In this document: piece after piece, positions 34,400 to 43,288 of the stretch
Position numbering within the stretch: position 1 is the first letter of the stretch
How the letters are laid out: every line of letters starts with the position of its first letter
Origin: Sphingomonas colocasiae
GTDB taxonomy: Bacteria > Pseudomonadota > Alphaproteobacteria > Sphingomonadales > Sphingomonadaceae
Length of the DNA: 64,000 bases
Assembly: GCF_019880585.1 (NCBI RefSeq)
Contig: NZ_JAINVV010000006.1
Location: forward strand, 124,001-188,000
Direction of reading: 5' to 3'
The notes under the pieces: model-generated
What the model saw: only the letters and a program-made list of their open reading frames with translations
The model's database searches: none
Told to the model about the DNA's origin: nothing
Translations under genes and position numbers: made by a program

Positions 34400-37350
34400 G
34401 CCAGATGTTCCGCCTGCCGAAGCGCGGCCTGGTCGATCATGGCGCACCGCTGTCGTTCAGCTTCGACGGCAGGCGCCTTACCGGCCTCGCCGGCGACACG
34501 CTTGCCTCCGCGCTGCTCGCCAACGGCGTGCACCTCACCGGACGCTCGTTCAAATATCATCGTCCGCGCGGCATTCTGGGCGCCTGGGCCGACGAGCCCA
34601 ACGCGCTGGTGACCGTCATCCGCGGCGGCGGCCGCAGCACGCCCAATCTGCCCGCCACCCAGGTCGAATTGTTCGAGAATCTGGTGGCTTTCAGCCAGAA
34701 TCGCGAACCCAGCCTGGAGCGCGATCGCTGGAGCATCAACGACCGGCTGGGCCGCTTCCTTCCGGCAGGCTTCTACTACAAGACCTTCATGTGGCCGAAA
34801 TCCTTCTGGAGCCGGGTCTACGAACCCCGGATCCGCGCCGTCGCGGGCCTCGGCGTCGCGCCCGAGCAGGCCGATCCCGACCGCTACGAACATCGCTACG
34901 CCCATTGCGAAGTCCTGGTTGTCGGCGCGGGACCGGCAGGGCTTTCCGCGGCGCTCACTGCCGCCGAGAGCGGATGCCGGGTGGTCGTGTGTGACGATCG
35001 GCCGCTGCCTGGCGGCTCCCTGCTGTCAGCGGCGAGTGCGACCATCGACGGTCTGGGCGCGCGCGAATGGGCCGACACGGCCGTTGCCCGCCTTTCCTCC
35101 ATGACCAATGTCACCCTGCTGCCGCGAACGACCGCGTTCGGCTATTATCCGCACAATCTGCTCGGGTTGTGCGAACGATTGGGCGATCACCTGCCCGGCG
35201 AACCGGCCGGCCCGCGTGAACGATTGTGGAGCGTGCGCGCGGCACGCGTGATCCTGGCAACGGGCGCGCTCGAACGCCCGCTCGTCTTTCCGGACAACGA
35301 CCGCCCCGGCATCATGCTCGCAGATGCCGCTCGCCAGTATCTGCAGCTTCACGGCGTCGCGGTCGGCCGGCGCGTCGTCATCGTCACCGCACACGATGCG
35401 GGGTATCGTAGCGCGCACGAGCTTCATGCCGCGGGCATCCAGGTGGTGCTGGCGGATACCCGCCCTGCAGCGATCGCACGCAGCACGCCGTTCAGGGTCA
35501 TCCCCGATGCGCGGATCGAGGGCACACGCGGCACGCTGCGGGTCAGTGCGATCACGATCAGCCATACCGGGCGCAGCGAACGCATCGATTGCGACGCTGT
35601 CCTGATGTGCGGCGGCTTCACGCCTTCGATCCATCTCGCCTCGCAATCGCGCGGCACGATGGCGTGGGACGCGGAGGTCCAGGCTTATGTGCCGGCGGGC
35701 TCGGCCGAAGCCGAATGCAGCATCGGCGCAGCCGCCGGCCGTCTCGAACTTGCCGACGCGCTCGCCGACGGGTGCCGCGCCGGGCGGGACGCCGCGGCGG
35801 CGGCCGGTTTTGCCGCAAGGCGGATCGGCACGCCTCGCGCATCGGTCGATCATTCCGTCGGCCAGGGCGGTATCATCGGCGCGCTGCCCCATGGCCGGGA
35901 TCCGGCGAAGGTGAAGGCGTTCGTCGATTGGCAGAATGATGTGACCGCGCGCGACATCATGCTGGCGACGCGCGAAGGTTTTCGGTCGATCGAGCATGTC
36001 AAACGCTACACGACCACCGGCATGGCCACCGACCAGGGCAAGCTGTCCAACCTCAATTCGCTCGCCATCACCGCCGCGCAGACCGGTCGACCGGTGGAGG
36101 CGGTCGGCTTCACGACCTTCCGCCCGCCCTACACGCCCGTGACGTTCGGCGCGCTCGCCGGCGCGGCGCGGCGCGATCTGTTCGATCCGGTGCGGCAAAC
36201 GCCCATTCACGACTGGGCGGTCGCGCAAGGGGCGGTGTTCGAGGATGTCGGGCTGTGGAAGCGCGCGCGCTATTTCCCGCGGGCAAGCGAGGATATGCAG
36301 GCCGCGGTGAACCGCGAATGCCTGGCGGTGCGCGGCTCGGCCGGGCTGTTCGACGCATCGACGCTGGGCAAGATCGAGATCGTCGGCGCCGACGCGGCGA
36401 CGTTCCTCAACCGCCTCTACGTCAACGCCTGGGACAGGCTCGCCATCGGCCGGTGCCGCTATGGCGTGCTGCTGCGCGAGGACGGCTTCATCCTTGACGA
36501 TGGCGTCATCGGCCGGCTCGCCGCCGATCGCTTCCACGCCACCACCACCACCGGCGGCGCCGCGCGGGTGCTGGCGACGATGGAGGATTATCTTCAGACC
36601 GAATGGCCCGATCTCGACGTCTGGCTGACCTCGGTCACCGAACAATGGTCGGTGATCGCGGTCCAGGGCCCGCATGCCCGCGAGATCCTCACCCCGCTGG
36701 TCCAGGGGCTCGACATCTCGGCGGACGCGTTTCCGCACATGAGCATCGGCGAGGGCACGATCTGCGGCGCGGCGCTGCGCCTGATGCGGGTCAGCTTCAC
36801 CGGCGAACTCGGTTTCGAGGTCAACGTCCCGTCGAGCCATGGACACGCCGTCTGGGAAGCGATCTGGCGCATCGGGCAGCCGCTCGGGATGACGGCGTAC
36901 GGCACCGAGGCCATGCACGTGCTGCGGGCCGAAAAGGGCTATATCATTGTCGGACAGGAAACCGACGGCACCGTTACGGCTGACGATGCGGGCCTGGCCT
37001 GGGCGATCGGCAAGACCAAACGCGACTTCGTCGGCAAACGATCGCTGGCGCGGCCCGCGATGAAGGCCCCCGACCGCAAGCAGCTGGTCGGATTGCGCAC
37101 GCTGGATCCCGCGAAACTGCTGGAGGAGGGCGCGCAGATCGTCGGCCCGGATGGCGGCCCGTCGCTCGGGCATGTCACATCGTCCTATTACAGCGCAAAT
37201 CTTGGACGCTCGATCGCGCTCGCGCTTGTCCGGGGTGGCCGGGCGCTCGAAGGGCATCGCCTGCGCGTGGCTATGCCGGGCGGCGGCATCGAGGTCGACG
37301 TCACCAACCCCGTCCTTTTCGACCCGAAAGGGAAGCGCCTCGATGGCTGA
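34396..37350 (+). CDS. soxA: sarcosine oxidase subunit alpha
   Basis: The 984-residue product has the full alpha subunit layout. An N-terminal 2Fe-2S-ferredoxin-like domain lacks its Cys cluster and has GDTLASALLANGVHLTGRSFKYHRPRG in consecutive parts. Then come an NAD/FAD-binding part with VLVVGAGPAGLSAALTAA at about residue 173, and a C-terminal GcvT-like folate-binding domain (VQGPHAREIL, FTGELGFEV). In the tetramer it binds NAD+ and tetrahydrofolate and passes the methyl carbon to 5,10-methylene-THF. The start is a GTG overlapping the soxD stop (GTGA). The length is normal. Confidence 0.95.
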   Translation: MSQMFRLPKRGLVDHGAPLSFSFDGRRLTGLAGDTLASALLANGVHLTGRSFKYHRPRGILGAWADEPNALVTVIRGGGRSTPNLPATQVELFENLVAFSQNREPSLERDRWSINDRLGRFLPAGFYYKTFMWPKSFWSRVYEPRIRAVAGLGVAPEQADPDRYEHRYAHCEVLVVGAGPAGLSAALTAAESGCRVVVCDDRPLPGGSLLSAASATIDGLGAREWADTAVARLSSMTNVTLLPRTTAFGYYPHNLLGLCERLGDHLPGEPAGPRERLWSVRAARVILATGALERPLVFPDNDRPGIMLADAARQYLQLHGVAVGRRVVIVTAHDAGYRSAHELHAAGIQVVLADTRPAAIARSTPFRVIPDARIEGTRGTLRVSAITISHTGRSERIDCDAVLMCGGFTPSIHLASQSRGTMAWDAEVQAYVPAGSAEAECSIGAAAGRLELADALADGCRAGRDAAAAAGFAARRIGTPRASVDHSVGQGGIIGALPHGRDPAKVKAFVDWQNDVTARDIMLATREGFRSIEHVKRYTTTGMATDQGKLSNLNSLAITAAQTGRPVEAVGFTTFRPPYTPVTFGALAGAARRDLFDPVRQTPIHDWAVAQGAVFEDVGLWKRARYFPRASEDMQAAVNRECLAVRGSAGLFDASTLGKIEIVGADAATFLNRLYVNAWDRLAIGRCRYGVLLREDGFILDDGVIGRLAADRFHATTTTGGAARVLATMEDYLQTEWPDLDVWLTSVTEQWSVIAVQGPHAREILTPLVQGLDISADAFPHMSIGEGTICGAALRLMRVSFTGELGFEVNVPSSHGHAVWEAIWRIGQPLGMTAYGTEAMHVLRAEKGYIIVGQETDGTVTADDAGLAWAIGKTKRDFVGKRSLARPAMKAPDRKQLVGLRTLDPAKLLEEGAQIVGPDGGPSLGHVTSSYYSANLGRSIALALVRGGRALEGHRLRVAMPGGGIEVDVTNPVLFDPKGKRLDG

Positions 37351-37876
37351 TGGATTCGCCATGACGTCCGGCCCGCTGTCGCTGGAAACGCTGCAGCCAA
37401 TGACGCGCCACATTCTGCGCTGCCGCGAGCGGCGCGTCGCCGAGGCCTCGGATTTGCTCGGCCTCGACCTGCCCCGCTCAGCCTATGGCACCGCATCGCA
37501 TGCGGACAGACACGCACTGTGGCTGGGACCGGACGAGTGGCTGATCCTTGCGCCCGAACCATTCGCCGCCACCGCCGATGTCTGGGCCGCGATCGGCGCC
37601 AGTTTCGTCGAGGTGAGCGATCGGCAGGTCGCGCTGCAATTGTCAGGCGCCGGCGCGGACACCTGCCTTGCCGGCGGATGCCCGCTCGATCTCGCCTTGC
37701 CGGCTTTTCCGATCGGTGCCTGCGCCCGCACCGTCTTCCACAAGGCGGAGATCATCGTGTGGCGCACCGGCAGCAGCCGCTTCCAGGTCGAAATCGGGCG
37801 GTCATTCGCCCCATATGTGACCCGCCTGCTCTCCCAGCAGGTGCAACGGGGCAGATCTCTCGCGGTGCCGACTTGA
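37343..37876 (+). CDS. soxG: sarcosine oxidase subunit gamma
   Basis: The 177-residue protein is the structural gamma subunit, related to the GcvT fold. It starts inside the end of soxA (8-base overlap). Family-like segments are ALWLGPDEWLILAP and SDRQVALQLSGAGA, followed by LAGGCPLDL and FRVEIG-type FQVEIGRSFAPYV. It completes the soxBDAG set, so the enzyme should be whole. Confidence 0.93.
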   Translation: MADGFAMTSGPLSLETLQPMTRHILRCRERRVAEASDLLGLDLPRSAYGTASHADRHALWLGPDEWLILAPEPFAATADVWAAIGASFVEVSDRQVALQLSGAGADTCLAGGCPLDLALPAFPIGACARTVFHKAEIIVWRTGSSRFQVEIGRSFAPYVTRLLSQQVQRGRSLAVPT

Positions 37877-38619
37877 GGCGCTCGATTTCGCCGTGCCATG
37901 CGAGCGTCGCCGGGGCTTCCGCCGCTGCGCCGATCAACGCCGGCACAACACGGCGCCTCACCCGCCAGGACTGGATCGCGGCTGCCCGCAAGCTTCTCCT
38001 GAAGCGCGGGATCGATGAGGTGAAGGTCGATCACCTCGCGCGGCAGATGCGTGTCACGCGGAGCAGCTTCTATTCGTATTTCGACAATCGCAAGGATCTG
38101 TTCGAGGCGCTGCTGGCCGACTGGGAGGCGCGCAACTATTTCGACCTCGCCCGGATCCAGGCACGCTGGGCGCGATCGCCCTCCGAAATGGCTGCGGTGA
38201 TCGGACTGTGGCTGGCCGAGGATCCGAACGCGCGCGCGTTCGATATCGCCTTGCGCGCCTGGGCACGGCGCACGGCCGGGACGGCGGATTCGATCAGGCG
38301 CGTCGACGACGCGTGGATCGGCCTGCTGCGGAAAAGCTTCGAGCGCGACGGCAGGGCCGCGGACGAGGCGCTGGTGCGCGCCCGGATCACCTATCTCCAC
38401 CAGATCGGCTATTGGGCGCTCGATCTTGACGAGAAGCAGGACGAGCGCGTGCGGCTCGTGCCGGTTTATTACCGGGTGCTGACAGGGCACGAGGCGCCGG
38501 CCGAGCTGGGCAAGGCGCTGACGCGGCAGGCCAGCACGAAACCGGTCAAGCGCGTTGCCTCAGCGAGGGCGATCCAGCTCATCCCGGTTCCGTCTTCACC
38601 AACGCGCCCGCGCGCATGA
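37873..38619 (+). CDS. TetR family transcriptional regulator
   Basis: The 248-residue protein has a TetR helix-turn-helix: DWIAAARKLLLKRGIDEVKVD, then LARQMRVTRSSFYSYFDNRKDL. The ligand domain is of the type that contains an AWARR motif after RAFDIALR. There is no ATG near the domain; the most likely start is the TTG at 37873, whose last two bases and next base form the soxG stop (TTGA), so it would be translationally coupled to the sox operon. It likely controls the sox-peptidase array. Confidence 0.85.
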   Translation: MRRSISPCHASVAGASAAAPINAGTTRRLTRQDWIAAARKLLLKRGIDEVKVDHLARQMRVTRSSFYSYFDNRKDLFEALLADWEARNYFDLARIQARWARSPSEMAAVIGLWLAEDPNARAFDIALRAWARRTAGTADSIRRVDDAWIGLLRKSFERDGRAADEALVRARITYLHQIGYWALDLDEKQDERVRLVPVYYRVLTGHEAPAELGKALTRQASTKPVKRVASARAIQLIPVPSSPTRPRA

Positions 38620-38660
38620 TCAACCCCACCACGCGCGTGGCAACGATATGGGAGTCCACA

Positions 38661-40466
38661 ATGAACCTGGCCAAATTCTGCATGCCATTGCTGTTTCTGG
38701 CCAGCGCCGCGCATCCGGCATCGCCCCCGCCGGCCGATGCCGCCCGCCCGGCGAACGATACCGCCGCACTGCACGCGATCGAGGATGATATCGAGCAGTC
38801 TCAACTCGAGACGTCCTTCTACGCGCAATGGCGGGCCGGCAAACCGATCGGCCAGTTCGTCGACTATTCGCCGGCGCCGGTCCGCCGGCTGACCGCCCTC
38901 ACGGCGCGTCGCATGGCGCGGCATGCGCGCATCGATCCCGCACGGCTCGATCCCGTCGACCGACAGACATGGCGGATCCTGAGCTTCGAGTTCGCCACCG
39001 CGCCCGACGAGGCCGAATATTGGCTGACCTTCGACCTCACGCCCTATCAGGCGCCGATGCAGCTCGGCATGGTGCATCAGGTCCTGGCGACGCAGCCGCT
39101 CGCCTCCCGGGACGATGCCGCCAACTATCTCCGGCTACTCGGCGAATATGCCAGGATGCTCGAAACGCTGCACGCCAAGCTCGAGGCGCAGAAGACCCGC
39201 GGCATTTACATGCCGAAGCCCGTCCTGCCGATGGTGCGATCGACCTGGACCGCGCTCGCAGCGGGCTCCGGGGCCCTGCGCCCCGCCGATGCGCGGCTCG
39301 CGGTTCTCGATGCCGCGACCCGCGCGCGGTTCCTCACCGACGCCGATCGCATCATCAAGGGGCGGATCGCGCAGGTCTATGCGCGGATCAACGCCGCGAT
39401 CGGATCCGATTACGAAGCGCAGGCGCCTGTCGCCGTCGGGATCGGACACTATCCCGGCGGCAAGGCCGTGTACCGTCGACTGATCCACCGCAACGTCACG
39501 CTGGCGATGACGCCGGCGCAATTGCATAGCCACGGTCTGGCCGCCGTGGCCGACATTTCCAGCCGGATGCGGGCGATCCGGACGCAACTCGGCTTTACCG
39601 GCAGTTCAAGGGCCTTCTATGACCGGATCAGCACCGATCCGCGCTTCCTTGCCGGGAGTCCCGCCGATGCCGAAGCGACCTATCAGCGCTATGTCGACGC
39701 GGTCGAGCCGAAGGTGCCGCGCTATTTTCGCATGGTGCCCAAGGCGCCGTTCGGCATCCAGCGCCTGCCGCTCGCCGCGGAGGCGGGACAGACCTTCGGT
39801 TATTATGATCCGCCCAATGCAAGCGAGCCGCGCGGCCTCTATTACTACAACGGCTCGAACCTGGAGAAGCGCTCACTCGTGAATGCCGGAACCTTGATCT
39901 ATCACGAGCTGGTCCCCGGCCATCACTTCCAGACCGCGATACAGGAAGAAAGCACGACCCTCACTCCCTTCCGCAAACACTATCTGGCCGCTTCCTTCAA
40001 CGAAGGATGGGGCGAATATGCGGCCAGCCTGGGCATCGAGCTGGGCCTCTACGACACCCCCGAGACGCTGTACGGCCGGTACGTGAACGAGATGTTCCTG
40101 GCGGCGCGCCTCGTCGTGGATACAGGCATGAACCATTATGGCTGGTCGCTCGAGAAGGCCCGCGCCTATATGCACGAGGTGACGTCGCTCTCGGACGTCG
40201 AGATCGCATCGGAAACGCTGCGCTATTCGACCAATCTGCCGGGCCAGGCACTCGCCTATCGCACCGGTTACGACAAGATGTGGGACCTGCGCCGCAGAGC
40301 CGAAAAGGCGCTGGGCGCGATGTTCGACATCCGCGACTTCCATGACGTCGTCCTCGCCACCGGGGCGCGACCGCTGGCCGTGCTGGAAGCCGATGTCGAT
40401 GCGTACATCACACGGGTGCGCACCTCGCGAAAGCCTGTCACGAGGCGCCCGAAACCCGCCTCCTGA
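38661..40466 (+). CDS. DUF885 family exported metallopeptidase-like protein
   Basis: The 601-residue product has a signal peptide (MNLAKFCMPLLFLASAAHPA) and the DUF885 fold, which is related to thermolysin-like M2/M3 helical zinc peptidases. The zinc motif is YHELVPGHH (HExxxGHH type) at about residue 416, with the downstream Glu in NEGWGEYA. The C-terminus has LPGQALAYRTGYDKM and FDIRDFHDVVL, family signatures. The start at 38661 follows GGGAG; an ATG at 38616 coupled to the TetR stop would bury the signal. A paralogue lies at 48061-49992. Confidence 0.88.
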   Translation: MNLAKFCMPLLFLASAAHPASPPPADAARPANDTAALHAIEDDIEQSQLETSFYAQWRAGKPIGQFVDYSPAPVRRLTALTARRMARHARIDPARLDPVDRQTWRILSFEFATAPDEAEYWLTFDLTPYQAPMQLGMVHQVLATQPLASRDDAANYLRLLGEYARMLETLHAKLEAQKTRGIYMPKPVLPMVRSTWTALAAGSGALRPADARLAVLDAATRARFLTDADRIIKGRIAQVYARINAAIGSDYEAQAPVAVGIGHYPGGKAVYRRLIHRNVTLAMTPAQLHSHGLAAVADISSRMRAIRTQLGFTGSSRAFYDRISTDPRFLAGSPADAEATYQRYVDAVEPKVPRYFRMVPKAPFGIQRLPLAAEAGQTFGYYDPPNASEPRGLYYYNGSNLEKRSLVNAGTLIYHELVPGHHFQTAIQEESTTLTPFRKHYLAASFNEGWGEYAASLGIELGLYDTPETLYGRYVNEMFLAARLVVDTGMNHYGWSLEKARAYMHEVTSLSDVEIASETLRYSTNLPGQALAYRTGYDKMWDLRRRAEKALGAMFDIRDFHDVVLATGARPLAVLEADVDAYITRVRTSRKPVTRRPKPAS

Positions 40467-40863
40467 CGGGCAAGACGCGCTGCATGCGCGCGCGCCGGAC
40501 GGTGGATCCGATGGCCTGGGGCCGGACCGCGGCGCGCCGATCCCGACAGATTTTCGCTGGCGGCCAAATCCGTTTCGCGCGCGTATGATCGGTCGGTTCG
40601 CGCTTGATCTTGCTGCCGCTCGATCCCTAGCCTTCCTCAAGAGCGGGATTTTCCAACATCGGCTTCGGGCGGTGGCGCCGCGATCATTCGCCACGTCACC
40701 CCCGGTTCTGCGGGCGCTTGCGCGCGCCGGAGAGCTGCTGTGGCTGGTTCCGCGTACGTGGGGCGGAGAACGACCAATGCAGCGCATGAGCCGTTCCGCC
40801 CTGACATCAACGATTCAGCCGGTCGGGGCCGAGCCGCCGCTCGCACCCGCCGGCGCAAACCGG
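40467..40863. other. interval before the S9 peptidase gene
   Basis: Nearly 400 bases separate the first DUF885 gene from the S9 peptidase. The frame of the peptidase is open through all of it, but the sequence reads as random Arg/Pro-rich GC translation. A promoter for the second half of the array may lie here; I see no clear repeat. Confidence 0.35.
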
Positions 40864-43266
40864 ATGTGGAAGCCACGCATGCACAGATCGATCATCGCCG
40901 GTGTTGTAAACCTTGCCCTGGCGGGCAGCGCCATCGCCGCTCCCTCCACCGAAGACATGTCCGCGCGCTACACCCGCGCGCTCGCCTCGACGGGCCAGGC
41001 GCTCGCTCCCCTGATCCTCAACCCGAGCGTGACCCCGACCTGGTTCAAGAATGGCGGCTTCTGGTATCGCCGCGCGCGCGCCGGCGGCGGCGAATACCGC
41101 ATCGTCCAGTCGTCCGGCGCCTCCGCCATGGCTTTCGACCATGCGCGACTTGCCGAGGCGGCTTCGCACGCCGCGGGGACGAAGCTCGGCGCATGGGATC
41201 TGACCGTCACCGCCCTCGAGCCGGCGACATGGGTCGAGCTGACATCGGGCGGCAACATGATCCGCTGCACGCTGCCCGACTATCGTTGCACCGCGCCCGC
41301 GGCGCCCGCGGCCACCGATCCCCGGCAAAGCGTGTCACCGACCGGTCGCAACGCCATATTCGCGAAAGACCATAATCTGTGGCTGCGCGATCTGACGAGC
41401 GGCCGGGAACAGGCGCTGACCACGAACGGGACGGACTATTTCGCCTGGGGCAAGCTGCCTGATTCCATGCTGCTCACGCTGGTCAACGAGCGCAGCAGCC
41501 TGCCGCTGCCGCCATGGGGCGCCAGCTGGTCGCCGGACGGCCGCTTCGTCGTGGCGAGCCGGATCGACGAGCGGCCGATCAAGCCCTATCCCTTTCTCGA
41601 GGCCGTCCCTCAGGACGGCAGCTTCGCGCCGGTCCTGCGCACTGCCCGGATCAGCCTGCTCGGCGAACCGACCCCGGTCATGACCGCCATGGTGTTCGAC
41701 ACGGTCACCGGGACAAGCGTGCCCGTCGCGCTGCCGAAAGACTTTTCAAAGGCCAGCCTGATCGAGATCTTCGGCTGGTCAGATGACGGCAAACGCTTCT
41801 ACGCGCTCATGCCCGGTGAAGGCCGCGACCTGGAGCTGACCGAGGTCGATGCCGCCACCGGTGCGATGCGCGCGCTGATCGTGGAGAGGGCCGACGGCTT
41901 TCTCGGGCTGAACAGCGAGATGTACAACGCGCCCAATGTTCGGGTGATCAACGGCGGGCGCGACCTGATCTGGTATTCCCAGCGTAGTGGGTGGGGCCAT
42001 CTCTACCGCTTCGACCTGCGCACCGGAAAGCTGCGCAACGCGATCACGCGCGGAAACTGGCTGGTGCGCGACATCCTGCATGTCGATGAGGCGCGCGGAC
42101 GCATCATCTTCACGGGATCGGGGCGCGAGCCGGGCGACCCGTATCGCCGCCGGGTCTATCGCGTGAACCTGGACGGCAGCGAACTGACGCTGCTGACCCC
42201 CGAGGACGGGGACCATGTTCTTGCCGGACAGTCCACCGGAGCCTACGCTCTCTTCTTCGGCATCAAGCCGACCGCCTCGAAGGTTTCGCCGGACGGCGCC
42301 AGCTTCATCGACAGCTGGTCCACCCCGTCCATGCCGCCCGTCACCGTGCTGCGGCGCACCTCGGACGGCGGGATCATCGGGCGGCTGGAAACAACCGACA
42401 TCGGCGCGCTGGACGCGCTCGGCTGGCGCCCGCCCGAGCATTTCGTCGTCAAGGCCGCCGACGGCAAGACCGACATCTACGGCGCGATCTGGTGGCCGGA
42501 CGCAGCGATGGGCGATCGTGTGCCGATCATCGACAATCTTTATGGCGGCCCGCAATCCTCGATCGTGCCACACGGCTTCACCGCCTCGGGCTGGAACGAC
42601 TCCTTTGCGCTGACCAGGCTCGGCTTCGCGGTCGTGACCGTCGACAGCCGCGGCACGCCATTGCGTTCGCAAGCCTTCCAGGACGAAAGCTTCGCCAATT
42701 TCGGCGACACCATGACCGACGACCATGCCGCGGTCATCAAGCAGCTCGCCGCCCGCTATCCGCGCCTCGACGCAGACAGGGTCGGCGTGACCGGACACAG
42801 CCTCGGGGGCTATATCTCGACCCGCGCCATGCTGCGCTATCCCGACATCTTCAAGGTCGGCGTCTCGTCCGCCGGCTCGCACATCTACGAAGCCCTGTAC
42901 GGCACGTCCGGCGTCTTCCAGAATCCGGATTACGGCAACGGGCGCGAACTCAAGCCGACGCCGGACGCCTCGCCCGCCAACTACCGCGCGATGAGCAACG
43001 CGCCGCTCGCGGGCAAGCTGCGCGGGCGTCTGCTGATCGGCTATGGGGAGCTGGACGAGAATGCGCTGTCCGCCTCGACGCTCCAGTTCCTCGATGCACT
43101 GACCAAGGCGGACCGGCCCTACGACCTGGTCTACCTTGCGAACACCACGCATCGTTTCGGCTCCGGGGGTGATTATTTCACGCGCCGGCGCTGGGATTAT
43201 TTCACCGAGCACCTGCTCGGGGTCGAGCCGCCGCTGTCCCCATACGCCAGGTCCGCCCCCAACTGA
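40864..43266 (+). CDS. exported prolyl oligopeptidase family (S9) peptidase
   Basis: The product is about 800 residues. A signal peptide (basic start, then IIAGVVNLALAGSAIA) leads to a DPP-IV-like beta-propeller domain and a C-terminal alpha/beta hydrolase. The catalytic triad is visible: Ser in GVTGHSLGGYIS (about residue 646), Asp in GYGELDENAL, His in NTTHRFGSGG. Members release X-Pro dipeptides or cleave after Pro. Start choice is uncertain: ATG at 40864 or 40879 gives a clean signal, while one at 40777 has a better GGAG spacing. It sits in the sox-peptidase array and should act in the periplasm. Confidence 0.9.
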   Translation: MWKPRMHRSIIAGVVNLALAGSAIAAPSTEDMSARYTRALASTGQALAPLILNPSVTPTWFKNGGFWYRRARAGGGEYRIVQSSGASAMAFDHARLAEAASHAAGTKLGAWDLTVTALEPATWVELTSGGNMIRCTLPDYRCTAPAAPAATDPRQSVSPTGRNAIFAKDHNLWLRDLTSGREQALTTNGTDYFAWGKLPDSMLLTLVNERSSLPLPPWGASWSPDGRFVVASRIDERPIKPYPFLEAVPQDGSFAPVLRTARISLLGEPTPVMTAMVFDTVTGTSVPVALPKDFSKASLIEIFGWSDDGKRFYALMPGEGRDLELTEVDAATGAMRALIVERADGFLGLNSEMYNAPNVRVINGGRDLIWYSQRSGWGHLYRFDLRTGKLRNAITRGNWLVRDILHVDEARGRIIFTGSGREPGDPYRRRVYRVNLDGSELTLLTPEDGDHVLAGQSTGAYALFFGIKPTASKVSPDGASFIDSWSTPSMPPVTVLRRTSDGGIIGRLETTDIGALDALGWRPPEHFVVKAADGKTDIYGAIWWPDAAMGDRVPIIDNLYGGPQSSIVPHGFTASGWNDSFALTRLGFAVVTVDSRGTPLRSQAFQDESFANFGDTMTDDHAAVIKQLAARYPRLDADRVGVTGHSLGGYISTRAMLRYPDIFKVGVSSAGSHIYEALYGTSGVFQNPDYGNGRELKPTPDASPANYRAMSNAPLAGKLRGRLLIGYGELDENALSASTLQFLDALTKADRPYDLVYLANTTHRFGSGGDYFTRRRWDYFTEHLLGVEPPLSPYARSAPN

Positions 43267-43288
43267 CCCGCAGCGGAAAGAGGTTGAA

